A stretch of 64,000 nucleotides of DNA. It comes from Bacteroidaceae bacterium (GTDB lineage: Bacteria; Bacteroidota; Bacteroidia; Bacteroidales; Bacteroidaceae). Where the stretch lies: positions 1 through 64,000 of the forward strand of contig JAFZSA010000028.1 of the NCBI GenBank assembly GCA_017619585.1, given 5' to 3'. A program made the translations under genes and the position numbers. The notes under the pieces are model-generated. The model saw nothing but the letters and a program-made list of their open reading frames with translations, searched no databases and was not told the DNA's origin. Every line of letters begins with the position of its first letter. Position 1 is the first letter of the stretch. Shown here one piece after another: positions 60,225 to 64,000 of this stretch.

Positions 60225-60555
60225 GTTTATGTTTGTTTGATTATTGCTTCACATCAGATTTAATCGAGTGCAAATTTATCCTAAATAATGTAAACGAATT
60301 TATAAATATGGTATAAATACTCTGAAATCTTGGTAATCTATCTAGAATTCATGGCAAAACACCTACAAAAAAGGTAAAGGGGATATGGAGAACAGTAGCC
60401 AACAAAACAGGAAAAACAGCGTTGGAATGGACAAAATTATCCAATTAGACAAAATCAACTTAAAAAAAATATTATTCAAGTTGATTAACGCACAAAATCA
60501 AATTGATTACTTATCATAATCAACCTATAAAATCACAGGAGCAAACAATACCATA
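60225..60555. other. AT-rich intergenic region upstream of the surface cluster
   Basis: No coding frame is convincing. It holds the probable promoter of the DUF4493 cluster (60272-60279) and an inverted repeat AATCAACTT/AAGTTGATT (60453-60486, 16-nt loop) near the end of the cyclophilin gene. Confidence 0.6.
60272..60279 (-). promoter_or_regulatory. -7 element of the DUF4493 surface cluster
   Basis: Minus-strand TAAATTTG fits TAnnTTTG, 54 bp before the chosen ATG at 60218. A -33 TTTG is not visible, so activation by a regulator or an alternative sigma factor is possible. Confidence 0.5.
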
Positions 60556-61257
60556 TTACTTCTTCTTGCTGTATTGTTCAATAACCATTCGATTAATTAT
60601 CACATCCTGCAAAGGGCGATCATTAGAATCCGTCGGCAAAGTCAATATCTGGCGAACGACATCTAATCCTTCTATTACTTCGCCGAACACAGTGTACTGT
60701 CCATCTAGATGCGGAGTTCCACCACGCATGACATAGTCATCTATCATTTGCGACGTAAGTTCTATACCTTTCTCTTCAAGAGCAGACCTGACCTTCTTTA
60801 TATCAGCGGGGGATTGCTTTTTCCCATAAACAATATAGAACTGACAACCACTGCTATTCTGTTCCGGATTAACATCATCCGGCTCTCGGGCAGCAGCCAA
60901 AGCTCCACGCCAGTGATACAAATAAGGAAGGCAGAATTCTGCAGGAATTGTGTAACCGACATCCCCTTCGCCCAGAAGTTGCCCCTTTGCAGCATGGCGA
61001 GAGTCAGGATCTCCGCCTTGAATCATAAAATCCTTAATACACCTATGGAAAAGAGTACCATCATAAAAGCCCTTTGCAGCCAGTTTAAGGAAATTCTTGC
61101 TATGCAAGGGCGTATCATCTGACAATGCCACTCGAATGTCACCGCATGTTGTCTCAATTCGAACAATGGCACGCTTCTCTTTCTTCCTGGCCTGAGAAGG
61201 AAGAACGCATACAAAAAGAAGCAGCAAAACCACAAAAAGGAAACTGTATTTCTTCAT
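60556..61257 (-). CDS. Exported cyclophilin-type peptidyl-prolyl isomerase
   Basis: A 233-residue protein from the ATG at 61257 (MKKYSFLFVVLLLLFVC), chosen because the upstream promoter lies at 61276-61307. A signal peptide (1-22) is followed by a cyclophilin domain with the catalytic Arg and neighbours in FHRCIKDFMIQGGDP, then AAAREPDDVNPEQNSSGCQFYI and YTVFGEVIEGLDVV. It should assist folding of exported proteins. A roughly 25-residue insert (KKSPADIKKVRSALEEKG-like) is usual for Bacteroidetes members. Divergent from mraZ. Confidence 0.9.
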   Translation of the reverse strand: MKKYSFLFVVLLLLFVCVLPSQARKKEKRAIVRIETTCGDIRVALSDDTPLHSKNFLKLAAKGFYDGTLFHRCIKDFMIQGGDPDSRHAAKGQLLGEGDVGYTIPAEFCLPYLYHWRGALAAAREPDDVNPEQNSSGCQFYIVYGKKQSPADIKKVRSALEEKGIELTSQMIDDYVMRGGTPHLDGQYTVFGEVIEGLDVVRQILTLPTDSNDRPLQDVIINRMVIEQYSKKK

Positions 61258-61275
61258 GTTTATATCATTTTTATG

Positions 61276-61307
61276 CAAAAGTACGGAAAAATTCCCCACC
61301 AAACAAA
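61276..61307 (-). promoter_or_regulatory. Promoter of the cyclophilin gene
   Basis: Minus-strand -7 TACTTTTG (61276-61283) and -33 TTTG (61304-61307), 20 bp apart. A TGGGGAATT on the same strand (61290-61298) lies between them and resembles the boxes at the mraZ promoter. Confidence 0.8.
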
Positions 61308-61461
61308 AATGAACAAACAAATTATTCAATTAAGGAAAAAATTATGATAATTTATCAAAATTAAGCCATTTTACCGAGAAAAAATGTCACATTAAATGTA
61401 AAACACCTGAACAAACGAAAAAGGATTTGAAATATTGTTAAAAAAAAATACTGAAAAAACG

Positions 61462-61492
61462 TGGGGAATTGTGGGGAATTTTATTATCTTTG
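61462..61492 (+). promoter_or_regulatory. mraZ promoter with two probable MraZ boxes
   Basis: -7 TATCTTTG (61485-61492) is preceded by GTGGGGAATT repeated twice (61461-61480). This gives TGGGG-N5-TGGGG (61462-61466, 61472-61476), the spacing of the TGGGN boxes bound by E. coli MraZ. The boxes occupy the place of the -33 element, which is otherwise missing, so MraZ binding would block RNA polymerase. Confidence 0.75.
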
Positions 61493-61524
61493 CACCCAAG
61501 AATTAATATAAATAAGTACACGCA

Positions 61525-61983
61525 ATGAGATTTACCGGCAACATAGATGCCAAAGTTGACGAAAAAGGACGCGTTTTCGTTCCAAGCAGCTTCCGAAAGA
61601 TCCTTCAGCGAGAGGAAGAGCAGGGGCTGATTCTACGTCGGGATATCTTCCAGCGTTGCCTTGTCTTATACCCCCAGCAGGTATGGGACGAGCAGGTTGA
61701 CGCCATTACTGCCAAGACCAACATGTTCGACAGGAACGGGCGTAATGCTCTCAGGCAATTTGTAGCTGGCGCAGAAGCCGTATCATTGGATAGCGGAGGA
61801 CGTATTCTGATACCCAAACGCTATCTGGAGGAAGCCTGCATCAAGAACGACGTACGTTTCATTGGAATTGACAACACGATTGAAATCTGGAACAAGCAAG
61901 ACGCCGAAACAATTCTCAATCAACCAGAGACACTGGCAAACTGCTTAGAAGAAATGATGAACACTCCACAAGAGTGCAAGTAA
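61525..61983 (+). CDS. mraZ: Cell-division and cell-wall cluster regulator MraZ
   Basis: A 152-residue DNA-binding protein with two tandem SpoVT-AbrB-like halves, each with the D-x2-GR motif (DEKGRVFVPSSFR at 12-24 and DSGGRILIPKRY at about 92-103). It forms ring oligomers and represses the dcw operon in E. coli. Two TGGGN-type boxes lie in its promoter. It starts the cluster with rsmH 23 bp downstream. Confidence 0.96.
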   Translation: MRFTGNIDAKVDEKGRVFVPSSFRKILQREEEQGLILRRDIFQRCLVLYPQQVWDEQVDAITAKTNMFDRNGRNALRQFVAGAEAVSLDSGGRILIPKRYLEEACIKNDVRFIGIDNTIEIWNKQDAETILNQPETLANCLEEMMNTPQECK

Positions 61984-62006
61984 AAAATCAAACTGCTACC
62001 CCAAAA

Positions 62007-62936
62007 ATGACAAACGAGGTTTATCATATTCCTGTTCTGTTGAAAGAAACAGTGGACGGGCTTAACATCAAGCCCGACGGGACTTATATTGACCTAACTT
62101 TCGGAGGGGGCGGACACAGCAGAGAGATATTAAACCGGTTGGGCAAAGACGGTCATCTATACAGTTTCGACCAAGACCTTGACGCGCAGAAGAATGCACT
62201 GCCCCTGGAAGAGAAATATGGCAAGAAATTCACTTTTGTAAGAAGCAATTTCCGATTCTTGAAAAACTGGATGCAATATTATGGCGTTGAACAAATAGAC
62301 GGCATTCTAGCTGACTTAGGCGTAAGCAGCCATCATCTGGACGAAGGAGAAAGAGGATTCAGCTTCCGTTACGAAGCCAAGCTGGACATGAGAATGAACC
62401 AGACAGCCAACCTGAAAGCAAGCGATATCCTGAAGAATTATTCCGAGGAGCAATTGGCTGACGTCTTCTACCTATACGGAGAACTGAAGAACAGCAGAAA
62501 ACTGGCATCTGTTATTGCGAAAGCCAGAGCCACCAAAGAAATGGAGACCACAGGACAGTTGGCAGAAATCCTTAAACCACTTCTTGGCTATGATCGTGAG
62601 AAGAAAGACTTGGCTCGTGTCTTCCAAGCGTTAAGAATAGAAGTAAACGGAGAAATGACAGCTTTACGTCAAATGCTTACCTCGGCCGTAGAAATTCTAA
62701 GCCCAGGTGGCAGACTATCTATCCTGACATATCACTCGCTGGAAGACAGAATGGTAAAAAACATTATCAAGACAGGAAATATCGAAGGAAAAATAGAAAC
62801 CGACCTCTTCGGACAAAGTAAGTCACCATTAAAGGCTATTAACAGAAGCGTGATTACGGCATCACCCGAGGAAATACAGGCAAACCCCCGCAGTCGTTCT
62901 GCAAAACTTAGGATTGGAGAAAAATGGCAGAGATGA
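62007..62936 (+). CDS. rsmH: 16S rRNA (cytosine(1402)-N4)-methyltransferase
   Basis: A 309-residue RsmH (MraW) that methylates C1402 of 16S rRNA near the decoding site. Motifs: YHIPVLLKE at the N-terminus, the SAM-binding DLTFGGGGHS (29-38), FDQDLDA, LADLGVSSHHLD, RGFSFRY, VFQALRIEVN and LTYHSLEDR. The ATG at 62007 is chosen over an earlier GTG at 61974, which would add residues unlike the family and overlap mraZ. The gene overlaps ftsL by 13 bp. Confidence 0.95.
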   Translation: MTNEVYHIPVLLKETVDGLNIKPDGTYIDLTFGGGGHSREILNRLGKDGHLYSFDQDLDAQKNALPLEEKYGKKFTFVRSNFRFLKNWMQYYGVEQIDGILADLGVSSHHLDEGERGFSFRYEAKLDMRMNQTANLKASDILKNYSEEQLADVFYLYGELKNSRKLASVIAKARATKEMETTGQLAEILKPLLGYDREKKDLARVFQALRIEVNGEMTALRQMLTSAVEILSPGGRLSILTYHSLEDRMVKNIIKTGNIEGKIETDLFGQSKSPLKAINRSVITASPEEIQANPRSRSAKLRIGEKWQR

Positions 62937-63379
62937 AAGATAACAAACAAGAAGAACTCGAGAAGCAAGAAGCCGTCGTACCCGAAGAGCAGGAGCAAAG
63001 CAGCAAAAGCAAAATTCTGAACGCTCTGGTTAACGAAGAGGATGACAGCGAGAAGAAAGACCTCGAACACCTGAAAGATGTTCTGCAAGCACTGAGCATC
63101 AACGGATTGTGGTTCAGGAAGCAATTAGGCGTCCTGGCATTGATTCTTTTTGGTATCATCATCTATATTTCCAACCGCTATCAGGCTCAAAGTGAGATGA
63201 TTGAGGAGGACAAACTGCACAAGGACCTACAAGACTGGAAATACAGAAGTATGACCAGAAACAGCGAATTGACATTCCGCTGCCGCCAAAGCCAACTAGA
63301 AGAACAGATGAAAGCTATGGGAGACAGTACCCTATGCTCCAGCAACGAACCTGTCTATGAACTCACAAATAACGATTAA
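62924..63379 (+). CDS. ftsL: FtsL-like cell division protein
   Basis: A 151-residue bitopic protein: acidic cytoplasmic part (about 1-64, Glu/Gln-rich), one membrane segment (about 67-86, LGVLALILFGIIIYISN) and a periplasmic coiled-coil-like stretch (about 88-130). Position between rsmH and ftsI and the layout fit FtsL, which with FtsB helps activate septal wall synthesis. Sequence similarity in this family is low, so the call depends on topology and location. Confidence 0.85.
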   Translation: MAEMKDNKQEELEKQEAVVPEEQEQSSKSKILNALVNEEDDSEKKDLEHLKDVLQALSINGLWFRKQLGVLALILFGIIIYISNRYQAQSEMIEEDKLHKDLQDWKYRSMTRNSELTFRCRQSQLEEQMKAMGDSTLCSSNEPVYELTNND

Positions 63380-63387
63380 CTGAACGA

Positions 63388-64000
63388 ATGAAGTCAAACA
63401 ACGATAGCTCAATAGGACGTTTCAGGATCATTCTTGCAATGATTGCGATATTTGCCGTATACATCCTTGGTACGGCCCTTCAAACTATGCTCCCTCCACA
63501 GAGCAACTATTGGGAACAGGTGGACAAGCGATTCACCACGGAAAACATATCCATCCCCGCTAACAGAGGTAATATTCTGTCAGCTGACGGACAAGTACTT
63601 TCCGGCTCTATACCTGTTTATCGTTTGTACATGGACTTCAAAGTCTGCGACCCCGATTCTGTAAGCCAGAAGAAAATAGAACAATGGAGAGACTCCGCCT
63701 TCGCAGCAGATGTGGACAGCATCTCTGTAGGACTGGCAAAGATATTCCAGACACATGATGCAGCCTGGTTCCGAAACCACCTGCTAAAAGGAAAGCAAAG
63801 AGGCAGATTCGCATGGAACATCTGTCCCGGAAAACTTGTCACATACATCCAGTACAAGGAATGCAAGAAACTGCCAATGCTCAAGGAACCTACCAACAAA
63901 AGCGGATTCCACGCAGAAGAGATTATGCAGCGAAAGAAACCATACGGCATGTTAGCTTCCAGAACTTTAGGTGACTTATATGCCGATTCAAGTGCTCTTG
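63388..64000 (+). CDS. ftsI: Penicillin-binding protein FtsI/PBP2B-like, partial
   Basis: The first about 204 residues of a class B penicillin-binding protein; the window ends before the transpeptidase domain. Starts at ATG 63388, 8 bp after ftsL. A single membrane segment (about 10-32, RFRIILAMIAIFAVYILGTAL) is followed by the start of the dimerisation domain with the family motif IPANRGNILSADGQVLSGS (about 54-72) and LYMDFK. Its role is septal peptidoglycan cross-linking. It could be named ftsI or pbpB; a general class B PBP cannot be excluded from this fragment but the location supports FtsI. Confidence 0.93.
   Translation, partial: MKSNNDSSIGRFRIILAMIAIFAVYILGTALQTMLPPQSNYWEQVDKRFTTENISIPANRGNILSADGQVLSGSIPVYRLYMDFKVCDPDSVSQKKIEQWRDSAFAADVDSISVGLAKIFQTHDAAWFRNHLLKGKQRGRFAWNICPGKLVTYIQYKECKKLPMLKEPTNKSGFHAEEIMQRKKPYGMLASRTLGDLYADSSAL

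Overview
The window looks like a chromosomal segment of a gut or oral Bacteroidales bacterium, most likely Prevotellaceae (Prevotella/Segatella-like). The grounds are many promoters with the Bacteroidetes -7 element TAnnTTTG and a TTTG -33 element 19-20 bp upstream, secreted proteins with type IX-like C-terminal tails ending in GKKV-type motifs, DUF4493 fimbrillin-like lipoproteins, PCMD proteins, a BspA-like leucine-rich repeat protein, a glycine-lipid acyltransferase pair, and the Bacteroidetes-style start of the dcw cluster (mraZ, rsmH, ftsL, ftsI). No transposase, integrase, phage gene, CRISPR array or rRNA was found; there is one tRNA (Phe).

Layout. 1-3.9 kb: a small secreted protein, then a secreted sugar-binding-like protein paired with a GH127-type beta-L-arabinofuranosidase. 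3.9-6.1 kb (minus): SPFH/NfeD membrane pair and a membrane-anchored HTH regulator. 6.3-11.4 kb (plus): sppA, lpxK, purine nucleoside phosphorylase, thiL and tRNA-Phe. 11.3-15.0 kb (minus): helix-hairpin-helix protein and two tandem sodium-dependent transporters. 15.0-22.6 kb (plus): VanZ-like protein, then a probable operon with two secreted phosphatase-type proteins (calcineurin-like, and a BspA-LRR/tyrosine-phosphatase fusion) ending in a 50-residue peptide gene. 22.6-26.3 kb (minus): CYTH protein, 44-residue membrane peptide, RF2, acyl-CoA synthetase. 26.4-27.5 kb: M20 hydrolase. 27.5-35.6 kb (minus): EnvC-like protein, DUF4292 lipoprotein, TPR protein, dut, dgt, glsB, glsA and a small envelope protein. 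35.7-36.8 kb: membrane-embedded AraC-type regulator.

From 37.0 to 60.2 kb the minus strand carries about 19 consecutive surface-protein genes. The upstream unit (60.2 to 43.1 kb) has ten DUF4493-type lipoproteins, two PCMD proteins (one of them fused to DUF4493), an outer-membrane barrel and a large tail-bearing protein. The downstream unit (43.0 to 37.0 kb) has its own promoter and repeats the PCMD-plus-barrel pair, followed by a calycin-like protein, an Lnb/DUF4105-like membrane protein, a tail-bearing PCMD/Ig-like protein and a second member of the 50-residue peptide family. All ten DUF4493 proteins have a (T/S)R(A/S) site 27-35 residues after the lipobox cysteine, as would be expected of type V-pilus-like Arg-specific maturation. 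This makes the region a candidate surface-fibre or adhesin system.

60.5-64.0 kb: a cyclophilin divergent from mraZ-rsmH-ftsL-ftsI (ftsI cut by the window end). The mraZ promoter has two TGGGG boxes at 10-bp spacing, fitting MraZ autoregulation. Two non-coding themes recur: short tandem repeats built from a shared set of 6-8-mers (sometimes inside genes), and a palindrome array with 22-bp period at 47.4 kb.
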